Positions 1-7,561 of a stretch of 43,911 nt of DNA are shown here, piece by piece; the stretch's first letter is position 1; every line of letters begins with the position of its first letter. Where the stretch lies: contig JBBSUK010000007.1 in assembly GCA_038234975.1 (NCBI GenBank), positions 1 to 43,911 of the forward strand. The letters run 5' to 3'. The notes beneath the pieces were generated by a model that ran no database searches, was not told the DNA's origin, and worked only from the letters and a program-made list of their open reading frames with translations. A program made the position numbers and the translations under genes. The DNA is from Schlegelella_A sp038234975 (GTDB lineage Bacteria > Pseudomonadota > Gammaproteobacteria > Burkholderiales > Burkholderiaceae_C).

Positions 1-51
1 CGCTTAGAGTCCCTCCTCTGCCCGGCCACGCGCCGCCCAGGGGGATTGCCG

Positions 52-513
52 ATGGACCTTAGAAAACTAAAAACACTCATCGACCTCGTATCGGAGTCGA
101 ACATCTCCGAACTCGAAGTCGCCGAGGCCGACGGCAAGGTGCGCATCGTGAAAGCCGTGCCACAGCAGTGGCACCCGGCCATGACGGGCCAGCCGATGTC
201 CGGTCCGGGAATGCCGATGCCTGCCGGCACAACCGCCGCAGCAGGGGATCCGGCCGCCGACGGGGCGCCGCCCGACACCGGACACGTCGTCAAGTCGCCG
301 ATGGTCGGCACCTTCTACCGCTCCGGCAGCCCCGGCTCCGAGCCGTTCGTGAAGGTCGGCTCGCCAGCCGTCGAGGGGCAGCCGGTCTGCATCATCGAGG
401 CGATGAAGATCATGAACGAGATCGAGGCCGACGCCAGCGGCACGATTCGCGAGATCCTGTGCGAGAACGGCGAAGCGGTCGAATTCGGGCAGCCGCTGTT
501 CGTCATCGAATGA
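52..513 (+). CDS. accB: Biotin carboxyl carrier protein of acetyl-CoA carboxylase
   Basis: This subunit carries the biotin that AccC carboxylates and that the carboxyltransferase uses to make malonyl-CoA, the first step of fatty acid synthesis in the cytoplasm. The 153-residue protein has a short N-terminal helix, a Pro/Ala/Gly-rich flexible linker (about residues 45-80) and a C-terminal biotinyl domain. The domain contains the biotinylation motif EAMKIMNE, whose lysine is the attachment site, and the typical SPMVGTFYRS entry strand. ATG at 52 is chosen because a purine-rich GGGGG stretch lies just upstream (40-44); an in-frame TTG at 46 is the alternative. accC follows after 37 bp, so the two are almost certainly one operon. 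The identification is secure. Confidence 0.97.
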   Translation: MDLRKLKTLIDLVSESNISELEVAEADGKVRIVKAVPQQWHPAMTGQPMSGPGMPMPAGTTAAAGDPAADGAPPDTGHVVKSPMVGTFYRSGSPGSEPFVKVGSPAVEGQPVCIIEAMKIMNEIEADASGTIREILCENGEAVEFGQPLFVIE

Positions 514-550
514 GCGACCCGCGAACGGCCGCCTGCGGAGCCGCCGCCTG

Positions 551-1900
551 ATGTTCAAGAAGATCCTGATCGCCAACCGCGGCGAGATCGCGCTGCGCGT
601 GCAACGCGCCTGCCGCGAGATGGGTGTCAAGGCGGTCATCGTCTATTCGGAGGCCGACCGCGACGCCAAGTACGTGCGCCTGGCCGACGAGGCCGTCTGC
701 ATCGGGCCCGCAGCATCGGCGCTGAGCTACCTCAACATGCCGGCGATCATCTCGACGGCCGAGGTGACCGACGCCGAGGCCATCCACCCCGGCTACGGCT
801 TCCTGTCCGAGAACGCCGACTTTGCCGAACGCGTCGAGCGCAGCGGCTTCGTCTTCATCGGCCCGACCCCCGACGCCATCCGGACGATGGGCGACAAGGT
901 CGCCGCCAAGCAGGCGATGATCAAGGCGGGCGTGCCCTGCGTGCCGGGCTCCGAGGGCGCCCTGTCGGACGACCCGAAGGAGGCGGTCCGCGCCGCGCGC
1001 GCCATCGGCTACCCGGTCATCATCAAGGCCGCCGGCGGCGGCGGCGGGCGCGGCATGCGGGTCGTGCACACAGAGGCCGCCCTGGCCGCGGCGGTACAGA
1101 CGACGCGGGCGGAGGCGCAGGCCGCGTTCGGCAACGGGGCGGTCTACATGGAGAAGTTTCTCGAGAACCCGCGCCACATCGAGATCCAGATCCTTGCCGA
1201 CACGCACAAGAACGTCGTCTGGCTCGGCGAGCGCGACTGCTCCATGCAGCGCCGACACCAGAAGATCATCGAGGAGGCGCCCGCACCGGGCATCCCGCGC
1301 CGGGTGATCGAGAAGATCGCCGAGCGCTGTGTCGCCGCCTGCAAGCGAATCGGCTATCGCGGCGCGGGCACCTTCGAGTTCCTCTACGAGAACGGCGAGT
1401 TCTTCTTCATCGAGATGAACACGCGTGTGCAGGTCGAGCACCCGGTCACCGAATGGGTGACCGGCATCGACATCGTGCAGATGCAGATCCGCATCGCCGC
1501 CGGCGAGAAGCTGCCTTTCCCGCAGCGCAGCATCCAGTGTCGCGGCCACGCCATCGAGTGCCGGGTCAATGCCGAGGATCCGTACCGGTTCACGCCGTCG
1601 CCGGGCCGGGTGACGATGTGGCACCCGCCGGGCGGGCCTGGCGTGCGGGTCGATTCGCACGCCTACACGAACTACTACGTGCCGCCCAACTACGACTCGA
1701 TGATCGGCAAGATCATCGTCCACGGGGACACCCGCGAGCAGGCGCTGGCGCGGATGCGGACCGCGCTGCAGGAGACCGTCGTCGAGGGCATCCAGACCAA
1801 CATCCCGCTGCACCGCGAGTTGATGGTCGATGCCCGCTTCATCGAAGGCGGCACGAGCATCCACTATCTCGAGCACTGGCTCGAGCAGCACAAGCGCTGA
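551..1900 (+). CDS. accC: Biotin carboxylase subunit of acetyl-CoA carboxylase
   Basis: This enzyme carboxylates the biotin of AccB using ATP and bicarbonate. The 449-residue length is standard. Visible family motifs are the N-terminal start FKKILIANRGEIALR, the glycine-rich ATP-grasp loop KAAGGGGGRGMR, the block ERDCSMQRRHQKIIEEAP, and the catalytic region FIEMNTRVQVEHPVTE. The ATG at 551 follows accB closely. The gene ends in a TGA that forms the first base of a perfect hairpin lying before prmA. Nothing is unusual in the protein. Confidence 0.98.
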   Translation: MFKKILIANRGEIALRVQRACREMGVKAVIVYSEADRDAKYVRLADEAVCIGPAASALSYLNMPAIISTAEVTDAEAIHPGYGFLSENADFAERVERSGFVFIGPTPDAIRTMGDKVAAKQAMIKAGVPCVPGSEGALSDDPKEAVRAARAIGYPVIIKAAGGGGGRGMRVVHTEAALAAAVQTTRAEAQAAFGNGAVYMEKFLENPRHIEIQILADTHKNVVWLGERDCSMQRRHQKIIEEAPAPGIPRRVIEKIAERCVAACKRIGYRGAGTFEFLYENGEFFFIEMNTRVQVEHPVTEWVTGIDIVQMQIRIAAGEKLPFPQRSIQCRGHAIECRVNAEDPYRFTPSPGRVTMWHPPGGPGVRVDSHAYTNYYVPPNYDSMIGKIIVHGDTREQALARMRTALQETVVEGIQTNIPLHRELMVDARFIEGGTSIHYLEHWLEQHKR

Positions 1901-1920
1901 GAACCTGTGAACCAGGTTCT
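1900..1920. promoter_or_regulatory. Perfect hairpin between accC and prmA
   Basis: AGAACCTG (1900-1907) is followed by a 5-nt loop TGAAC and by CAGGTTCT (1913-1920), an 8-bp perfect stem. It starts on the last base of the accC stop codon and ends 6 nt before the GTG chosen for prmA, where a ribosome binding site would be expected. There is no T-tract, so a simple intrinsic terminator is unlikely. It may modulate prmA translation or mRNA processing; this role is inference. Confidence 0.45.
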
Positions 1921-1926
1921 GAGACC

Positions 1927-2844
1927 GTGCACGAGCTCGGCCTGACCGTCGACGCCGCGGTCGCCGACGCCGTCTGCGACCACCTGTCCGACGCCTGCGG
2001 CGCGCTCGCCGTGACGATGGAGGATGCCGACGCCGGCAGCGCCGACGAGCAGCCGGTGTTCGACGAGCCCGGTATCGCCGGTGAAGGCGCGTGGCGCCGG
2101 GCCCGCGTCACCGCGTTGTTCGACGGCGAGGCGCCGGCGATCGCCGCGGCCGGCGCCGTCGCGGCGGCGTACGGCGGCGTCCGGGTCCGTTCGATCGACG
2201 TGCTCGACGAGCGAGACTGGGTCCGCCTCACGCAGTCGCAGTTCGGCCCGATCGAGGTCGCGCCGTCGTTCTGGATCGTGCCGACATGGGCGCGCGTGCC
2301 CGAAGGTGCGACGCGCGTGGTGCGACTCGATCCGGGGATGGCGTTCGGCACCGGCACCCATCCGACGACGCGCATGGTGCTGCGCTGGATGGTGGCGGCC
2401 GCAACTGGCCGCGCGGGCGCGCGACAGGAGCGTGTGCTCGACTACGGATGCGGCTCCGGCATCCTCGCCGTCGCCGCGAAGGTGCTCGGCGCCGACTCGG
2501 TCGACGCGGTCGACATCGACCCGGCGGCCGTTGCGGCGACGCAGAAGAATGCCTCAGCGAACGGCGTGGCGGTGGACGCCGGGCCGCCCGAACTCGCCAA
2601 CGGTCGCTATGCCCTCGTCGTTGCCAACATCCTCGCGACGCCGCTGAAGCTGCTGGCGCCGCTGCTCGCCGGCCATCTCGCGGCCGACGGCGACCTCGTC
2701 CTGGCCGGCGTGCTCGAGCGGCAGGAAGACGATCTGCGCGACGCCTATGCGCCATGGCTCGACCTGAGCGTCGCCGACCGCGACGACGGCTGGATCTTGC
2801 TGCACGGCTGCCGCGCCGCATGCCCGGAGGCCGACACGCCATGA
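1927..2844 (+). CDS. prmA: Ribosomal protein L11 methyltransferase
   Basis: PrmA trimethylates ribosomal protein L11 using S-adenosylmethionine. The 305-residue protein has the small N-terminal substrate-binding domain, a linker, and a Rossmann-type SAM domain with DYGCGSGILAVAA as motif I, an acidic motif II (DAVDIDPAA) and the motif VVANILATPL. The block GMAFGTGTHPTTRM is typical of PrmA. The open frame extends far upstream inside accC. GTG at 1927 is chosen because the following residues (HELGLTVDA) match the usual family start and no other in-frame start codon lies after accC. No clear ribosome binding site is seen, and the hairpin 1900-1920 occupies its place. The end overlaps the next gene by ATGA. 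Confidence 0.93.
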   Translation: MHELGLTVDAAVADAVCDHLSDACGALAVTMEDADAGSADEQPVFDEPGIAGEGAWRRARVTALFDGEAPAIAAAGAVAAAYGGVRVRSIDVLDERDWVRLTQSQFGPIEVAPSFWIVPTWARVPEGATRVVRLDPGMAFGTGTHPTTRMVLRWMVAAATGRAGARQERVLDYGCGSGILAVAAKVLGADSVDAVDIDPAAVAATQKNASANGVAVDAGPPELANGRYALVVANILATPLKLLAPLLAGHLAADGDLVLAGVLERQEDDLRDAYAPWLDLSVADRDDGWILLHGCRAACPEADTP

Positions 2845-3950
2845 GCCTGGCGACCCGATGCACTTCGTGCCACACGGCTTTTCGCGTGGTCCAGGACCAG
2901 CTCAAGGTTTCCGAGGGCTGGGTCCGCTGCGGCCGCTGCGAATCGGTGTTCAACGCGCTGGAGGAGCTGTTCGATCTCGGCAACGACGACGCGGCCCGGC
3001 GAGAAATCCTGACGTCGACGCCGACACCCGCCTCGCCGGGCGACTCCGCTTTCGAGCGCACGCGTCGCGTGCCGCGCACCGAGGAGCATCCCGCCTCGGC
3101 CGACGCAGTCAAGGCCGTCGCACCCAGCGCGGTCGATGAAGCAGCGGCGAGTGACGAAGAGGCCGGCGCCGACGAAGCCGCCGGCTTCGCACCGTCGTCG
3201 TCGCTCGACGATCTGCTCGCGGATCCGATCGACGCCCACATCTTCCGCAACCGCAGGGGAGCCGACGGCGATCGGCTGGCGGTTGCCAAGGTGCGCGAGC
3301 GCGACCGCAACGAGTTCTCCGACGCCCGTTTCGACTCCGACCTGTTCAGCGATCCGGCCGAAGCCGACGACGCGACGCCGGGCGAGGCGATGACCACCGG
3401 CGCCGGCGACCTGCCGCTCGAAAGCTCGGGTGGACCGCATCAGCCCGACTTCCTGCGCCGTGCAGAGCGGCGCGCGCGGTGGCGCAGCGGCCCGGTGCGG
3501 GGCGCCGTGGCGGTTGTCGCGATCGCCGCCGCGGTGGTGTTCGGGCTGCAGTTCGCCGACCATTTCCGCGATCGCATCGCGGCCGAGTGGCCGATCACGG
3601 CGCCGGCGCTGTCGGCCTGGTGCCGTGCCGCCGGATGCTCGCTGCAGGCGCCGCGCCAGGTCGACGCGATCACGGTCGAGAGCACTGCGCTGTCGCGGGC
3701 GATCGGTCGCGAGGGATACGTACTCGCGGTCACGCTGCGCAGCCGCGCGCGCCACGCCCTGTCGCTGCCCTGGGTCGACCTCGCACTGACCGATGCCAAC
3801 GGCCGTCTGGTGGCGCGCCGGGCGCTGTCACCACGCGACTTCGGCGCGGCGTCGACGCTTCCTGCTTCGGCCGAAGTACCGCTGCAACTCACGCTCGACG
3901 CCGGCGCGACACGCGTCGCCGGGTACACCGTCGAGATTTTCTACCCCTGA
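2841..3950 (+). CDS. Zinc-ribbon, DUF3426 single-pass membrane protein
   Basis: This 369-residue protein has an N-terminal MJ0042-type zinc ribbon with two CxxC pairs (CTSC and CGRC, within residues 7-33). A long acidic, low-complexity region follows, then one hydrophobic helix (GAVAVVAIAAAVVFGLQFA, about residue 226 on) and a C-terminal domain of the DUF3426 type. The ribbon would face the cytoplasm and the DUF3426 domain the periplasm. The gene follows prmA conservedly in betaproteobacteria, with a 4-nt ATGA overlap and an internal CGGAGG as its ribosome binding site. The molecular role is unknown. The overlap and the family pattern make the start reliable. Confidence 0.88.
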   Translation: MSLATRCTSCHTAFRVVQDQLKVSEGWVRCGRCESVFNALEELFDLGNDDAARREILTSTPTPASPGDSAFERTRRVPRTEEHPASADAVKAVAPSAVDEAAASDEEAGADEAAGFAPSSSLDDLLADPIDAHIFRNRRGADGDRLAVAKVRERDRNEFSDARFDSDLFSDPAEADDATPGEAMTTGAGDLPLESSGGPHQPDFLRRAERRARWRSGPVRGAVAVVAIAAAVVFGLQFADHFRDRIAAEWPITAPALSAWCRAAGCSLQAPRQVDAITVESTALSRAIGREGYVLAVTLRSRARHALSLPWVDLALTDANGRLVARRALSPRDFGAASTLPASAEVPLQLTLDAGATRVAGYTVEIFYP

Positions 3951-3988
3951 ACCGGATCCGGCGCCGTCGTGCGCTGGCGCAAGCCTCC

Positions 3989-4897
3989 ATGTCCATCATC
4001 GTCTGCGGTTCGCTCGCCTTCGACAGCATCGCCGTCTTCCCGGGGCGCTTCGCCGAGCAGATCCTCCCCGACCAGCTGCACATCCTCAACGTCGCCTTCC
4101 TGGTGCCGGAGCTGCGCCGCGAGTTCGGCGGCTGCGCCGGCAACATCGCCTACAACGTCGCCGGTCTCGGCGGCGAGCCGATCGTCGTCGCCGCGCTCGG
4201 CGACGACGGCGACGGCTATCGGCAGCGCCTGGCCGAGCTCGGCATCGGCACGGCGCACGTGCGACAGGTCGAAGGGTCGCTGACGGCGCAGGCCTACATC
4301 GTCACCGACGCCGACAACAACCAGATCACCGCGTTCCACCCCGGCGCGATGAAGTCCGCGCACGAGACGCCGGTTCCCGGCGACAGCGGCGCGACGATCG
4401 CCATCGTCGCCCCCGACGGCCGCGACGCGATGCTGCAACACGCCGAGCAGCTCACCGCCGCCGGCATCGACTTCGTGTTCGACCCAGGCCAGGGCCTGCC
4501 CATGTTCGACGGCGCCGAGCTGCGTCGCTTCATCGCCCGCGCGAGCTGGGTCGCGGTCAACGACTACGAGGCGAAGATGCTCTGCGAGCGGACCGGCTCG
4601 ACACTCGAGGCGATGTCGAAGGACGCCTCGCTGCGCGGCATCGTCGTCACGCTCGGTGGTGCCGGCTGCGAGATCTGGAGCAATGGCGAGCGCAACGCCA
4701 TCGCCGGCGTCACGGCTTCGGCTGTCGTCGATCCGACCGGCTGCGGCGATGCGTTTCGCGGCGGGCTCCTGGTCGGCCTCGAGCGCGGCTGGCCACTCGA
4801 GCGTGCGGCGGCGCTCGGCAACCGCCTGGGCGCGCTCAAGATCGCGCACCGCGGCGGGCAGAACCACACGATCGGTCGCGATTTCGCAGGCGGCTGA
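3989..4897 (+). CDS. PfkB-family carbohydrate/nucleoside kinase
   Basis: This 302-residue kinase of the ribokinase/PfkB family phosphorylates a sugar or nucleoside with ATP; the substrate cannot be read from sequence. Motifs are the N-terminal GGCAGNIAYNVAGLGG substrate-side signature and the C-terminal anion-hole and catalytic-base block DPTGCGDAFRGG, with the aspartate of GCGD as expected base. Adenosine kinase-like members occupy this place in related genomes, but that is context only. ATG at 3989 gives the typical start SIIVCGSLAFDSI. The gene lies 38 bp after the DUF3426 gene and is probably in the same operon. Confidence 0.9.
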   Translation: MSIIVCGSLAFDSIAVFPGRFAEQILPDQLHILNVAFLVPELRREFGGCAGNIAYNVAGLGGEPIVVAALGDDGDGYRQRLAELGIGTAHVRQVEGSLTAQAYIVTDADNNQITAFHPGAMKSAHETPVPGDSGATIAIVAPDGRDAMLQHAEQLTAAGIDFVFDPGQGLPMFDGAELRRFIARASWVAVNDYEAKMLCERTGSTLEAMSKDASLRGIVVTLGGAGCEIWSNGERNAIAGVTASAVVDPTGCGDAFRGGLLVGLERGWPLERAAALGNRLGALKIAHRGGQNHTIGRDFAGG

Positions 4898-4943
4898 CGG
4901 TGCCCTCGCTCAAGGCGGCGGCGATCGTGCCGAAGCTGGCGCG

Positions 4944-5339
4944 ATGAGCCTGCCGCCGCTGTCCGGATTCGCCGTCGTCGTTCTCGTGTCCTGCGCGGTT
5001 GCCGCGGCCGCGCTGACGTGGCTCTCGTGCCGCTGGTGGTATCGGCGGCAGGTCGCCTCGATCATGCTTCGACTGCGCGCCGGCGAGCAGTCCAGGTCGA
5101 TGCTGGTCGAGCAGGCGCAGCAGATGCGCCGTCAGATCGAGTCCGTCACGAAAACGCTCGAGGCCGAGCGCGGCCAGGCCGCCAGACTCGACGCCAGCCG
5201 CCGGCGTGCCCGCGACCTCGAGGCAACGCTGCGCCTGTCGGAAAGAGCGGCGCGGCGCGAGCCGCTCGACCTCGCCCTGTCGGTGCCGATGCCGCTCGAC
5301 GCGCCGGCCGACTTCGCCGACACGCAGTTCCTCGACTGA
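4944..5339 (+). CDS. Small membrane protein with coiled coil
   Basis: This 131-residue protein has one N-terminal membrane helix (about residues 6-28, followed by the basic RWWYRRQ). A hydrophilic heptad-like region rich in Gln, Glu and Arg follows (about 45-100) and is probably a coiled coil. I do not recognise a named family. It is the last gene of the accBC-prmA run in the same direction, 46 bp after the kinase, so co-transcription is likely. The start ATG at 4944 is preferred because it places the hydrophobic helix at the N-terminus. Function unknown. Confidence 0.7.
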   Translation: MSLPPLSGFAVVVLVSCAVAAAALTWLSCRWWYRRQVASIMLRLRAGEQSRSMLVEQAQQMRRQIESVTKTLEAERGQAARLDASRRRARDLEATLRLSERAARREPLDLALSVPMPLDAPADFADTQFLD

Positions 5340-5350
5340 ACCGAGGAACA

Positions 5351-5367
5351 GGCACGACGGTCGTGCC
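5351..5367. other. Hairpin downstream of the accBC operon
   Basis: GGCACGA (5351-5357), loop CGG, TCGTGCC (5361-5367) forms a perfect 7-bp stem 11 nt after the small membrane gene's stop. It lacks a T-run, so termination is only suggested by position. The rest of the gap to the MFS gene (5368-5533) holds no gene that I can support. Confidence 0.35.
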
Positions 5368-5533
5368 ACGCTGATGGCACAAGGTCTGTAACTGCCGCAG
5401 TCTTAGGCAAAACGGGCCCCTGACTCCCGGGTTGGGCGCTTCACTGCTCTATCGTCAACCGGTTGGAGCAAGAAGTGAAATCGCACCCTCGGCGCAGCCG
5501 CATCAACCGACCGATTCTTGTGTCGGCAATCCG

Positions 5534-6730
5534 GTGACGTCCAAGGTCTCAACGCTGGCCCAGATTCCACGCGGCGTCTGGGTGCTTGGCTTCGTCAGCA
5601 TGTTCATGGACATCTCGTCCGAGATGATTCACAGCCTGCTGCCCATGTTCATGGTGACCGTGCTCGGGACCAGCGTGTTTGCGGTCGGAGTCATTGAGGG
5701 CATCGCGGAATCGACAGCCCTCATCGTGAAGGTGTTCTCGGGGGCCATCAGTGACTACATCGGCAAGCGCAAGGGACTAGCCGTTCTGGGCTACGCCCTG
5801 GGAGCCGCCACCAAGCCGCTCTTCGCACTCGCATCAGGCATCGGTCTCGTCGTGACGGCCAGGTTTGTGGACCGCATAGGCAAGGGCATCCGCGGCGCTC
5901 CGCGCGACGCACTCGTGGCCGACATTGCGCCAGAGCATGTTCGGGGTGCGTCCTTCGGTCTGCGCCAATCACTCGATACGGTCGGGGCATTCATGGGGCC
6001 GTTGCTCGCCACCACCTTGATGTTGTTGTGGGCGAACGACTTCCGCTCGGTCTTCTGGGCGGCATGTGTGCCCGCTGTCATCTGCGTCGGCCTGCTCGTT
6101 GTCGGAGTTCGGGAGCCCGTTCGCACCGCGGAGCATGTTCGAATGAATCCGGTTCGCAGGGAAGCGCTGAAGCGCCTCGGCTCGACCTATTGGTGGGTGG
6201 TGGGTGTCGGCGCTGTGTTCACGCTCGCACGCTTCAGTGAGGCCTTCCTGGTGCTGCGGGCGCAGCAGCTCGGCGTGCCGATGTCGCTGGTTCCGCTCGT
6301 GATGGTGGCGATGAACTTGATCTACGCGGCGTCCGCCTACCCCCTCGGCAAGCTCTCCGACACCGTGAGTCACCGCGGCCTGCTTTCTCTGGGATTAGTC
6401 GTGCTCATCGCCTCCGACGTGCTGCTCGGGTTCGCTCAGCACTGGACCATGTTGCTGGCGGGCGTGGCCCTGTGGGGTGTACATATGGGCATGACCCAGG
6501 GTCTTCTGGCGACGATGGTCGCTGACACGGCGCCGGAGGACCTGCGTGGCACGGCGTACGGTTTCTTCAACCTCTTGAGCGGCATCGCGATGCTTGTATC
6601 CAGCATGCTCGCCGGTGCGCTGTGGGACGTGTTCGGCCCGTCGGCAACGTTCTTTGCCGGGGTCGGCTTCTGTCTGGTCACGCTGATTGTGCTGGCGGCA
6701 CTGCGGGTTCAGCCCGGGGCACGGTCCTGA
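5534..6730 (+). CDS. Major facilitator superfamily transporter
   Basis: This 398-residue inner-membrane protein has the alternating hydrophobic segments of a 12-helix MFS carrier. The loop between helices 2 and 3 carries an MFS motif A variant (GAISDYIGKRKG). The block DRIGKGIRGAPRDALVADIAP marks a well-populated MFS subfamily of unknown substrate. GTG at 5534 is chosen because the family similarity begins near residue 10 after it; an upstream TTG at 5432 would add 34 residues of no recognisable character. Sampled lines have 53-65% GC against about 70% around it, and codons such as CTT, GTT and TTG are more frequent. This suggests later acquisition. The substrate is unknown; the adjacent TonB receptor remnant hints at, but does not prove, a transport locus. 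Confidence 0.85.
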   Translation: MTSKVSTLAQIPRGVWVLGFVSMFMDISSEMIHSLLPMFMVTVLGTSVFAVGVIEGIAESTALIVKVFSGAISDYIGKRKGLAVLGYALGAATKPLFALASGIGLVVTARFVDRIGKGIRGAPRDALVADIAPEHVRGASFGLRQSLDTVGAFMGPLLATTLMLLWANDFRSVFWAACVPAVICVGLLVVGVREPVRTAEHVRMNPVRREALKRLGSTYWWVVGVGAVFTLARFSEAFLVLRAQQLGVPMSLVPLVMVAMNLIYAASAYPLGKLSDTVSHRGLLSLGLVVLIASDVLLGFAQHWTMLLAGVALWGVHMGMTQGLLATMVADTAPEDLRGTAYGFFNLLSGIAMLVSSMLAGALWDVFGPSATFFAGVGFCLVTLIVLAALRVQPGARS

Positions 6731-6767
6731 GCGTTGCCGTTGAGACAAGAACCCGTGTTGGACGCCG

Positions 6768-6830
6768 CTAGAAGTTGGCCGTCAACGTCAGTCCGACGCT
6801 GCGCGGCTTGCCAGGCTGGAGTGGATGCCA
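6768..6830 (-). pseudogene. C-terminal remnant of a TonB-dependent receptor
   Basis: Read on the minus strand, these 63 nt give 20 residues and a stop: WHPLQPGKPRSVGLTLTANF. This is the closing beta-strand typical of TonB-dependent outer-membrane receptors (a G-x-PRSVGLTLT pattern ending in an aromatic residue). Three codons upstream the frame hits a stop, and no receptor body is visible in any frame out to the terminator at 7014. The piece therefore looks like the surviving tail of a deleted gene. The call rests on a short match by eye. Confidence 0.6.
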
Positions 6831-7013
6831 CTGACGCTACGACGTCGATAGCGGCGAAACGACCCGTCTCGAGCGAGCGCCGGCTGTCGGCGGATCAACG
6901 GGGTGTAACCGACCAGGAGACCCTGGGTGAAGCAACCTAACTGCCTGCCAGCCCGCGCCAGTGCTAGCTTCCCAGAGCTTCTGGTGCCACCGGCGTAGTA
7001 AGACCCACGCACG
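6831..7013. other. Non-coding remainder of the accessory patch
   Basis: No gene can be supported between the receptor remnant and the terminator. Short frames exist on both strands, but none has recognisable motifs or the codon pattern of the neighbouring genes. Decayed receptor sequence with frameshifts is possible but not demonstrable by eye. Confidence 0.5.
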
Positions 7014-7042
7014 AAAAAAAGCCCGGCCGCAGCCGGGCTTTT
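7014..7042 (-). terminator. Rho-independent terminator of the H1-like gene
   Basis: GCCCGGC (7021-7027), loop CGCA, GCCGGGC (7032-7038). On the minus strand the stem is followed by seven T, and on the plus strand by four T. It lies 30 nt after the stop of the histone-like gene and is therefore its terminator. The short T-run on the plus side could also stop transcription coming from the MFS gene. Confidence 0.9.
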
Positions 7043-7072
7043 CACGTCGAGCGCCGAAGCGCTCGACGCCTC

Positions 7073-7561
7073 TCAGGGCTTGCTTCCGGTCGGAAACGGC
7101 CAGGCCGCCTGTGGGCTCAGCGTCGTCTTCGCCGGGGCGGCCGGAGCGGCCGCGACGGCCGGGGCCGATGCAGCCTTCTTCGCCGGCGCCTTCTTGGCAG
7201 GCGCTTTCTTGGCAGGCGCTTTCTTCGCAGGCGCCTTCTTGGCCGCCTTCTTGGCCGCCTTCTTCGCAGGTGCGCGCTTCGCAGGCGCCTTCTTGGCGGC
7301 CTTCTTCGCAGCCTTCTTGGCACCCGTCTTCTTCATCGGCGCCTTCTTCGCGGTCTTCTTCGCCGCCTTTTTCGCCGGCGCCTTCTTCGCGGCCTTCTTG
7401 GCCCCCATCTTCTTCATCGGCGCCTTCTTGGCCGCCTTCTTGGCCGGCGCCTTCTTGGCGGCCTTCTTGGCACCCATCTTCTTCATCGGCGACTTCTTCG
7501 CGGCCTTTTTGGCGGCTTTCTTCGCCGGCGCCTTCTTGGCGGCTTTTTTCGCAGTTGCCAT
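7073..7561 (-). CDS. Histone H1-like Lys/Ala-repeat DNA-binding protein
   Basis: This 162-residue, extremely basic protein consists mainly of AKKA, PAKK and PMKKMG repeats, like the C-terminal tail of eukaryotic H1 and the H1 homologues of Bordetella and Burkholderia. It is expected to bind and compact DNA without sequence specificity. Residues 24-91 hold three copies of a longer unit (PMKKxGAKKAAKK...), and 110-130 hold tandem PAKKA. The final segment (AAWPFPTGSKP) is non-repetitive and resembles the conserved end of the Burkholderiales proteins. ATG at 7561 has a strong AAGGAGA ribosome binding site. The gene has its own terminator and is monocistronic. Confidence 0.85.
   Translation of the reverse strand: MATAKKAAKKAPAKKAAKKAAKKSPMKKMGAKKAAKKAPAKKAAKKAPMKKMGAKKAAKKAPAKKAAKKTAKKAPMKKTGAKKAAKKAAKKAPAKRAPAKKAAKKAAKKAPAKKAPAKKAPAKKAPAKKAASAPAVAAAPAAPAKTTLSPQAAWPFPTGSKP
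7172..7492 (-). repeat. Internal coding repeats of the H1-like gene
   Basis: Two blocks are visible. Positions 7289-7492 encode about three degenerate copies of a 23-27-residue unit beginning with PMKK. Positions 7172-7234 encode tandem PAKKA units (15 nt each) with nearly identical codons. Such tracts commonly change copy number by slippage or recombination, so the protein length may vary between strains. Confidence 0.8.

Noticed and set aside
2091..2840. An N-terminal extension of the DUF3426 protein running back through prmA
   Set aside because: The extension is Arg-rich out-of-frame prmA sequence. The zinc ribbon directly after the ATG at 2841 and the ATGA overlap define the start.
5375..5395. 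A sigma-54-type promoter before the MFS gene (TGGCAC...)
   Set aside because: TGGCAC is present, but the TTGC element at the required distance is missing.
6788..7045. An 85-codon minus-strand frame overlapping the receptor remnant
   Set aside because: It reads the remnant in a different frame from the recognisable receptor tail and covers the terminator. It has no ribosome binding site or motif.
7073..7561. A possible CRISPR-like or minisatellite array
   Set aside because: The repeats are in frame, have no unique spacers, and encode a recognisable Lys/Ala-rich DNA-binding protein.
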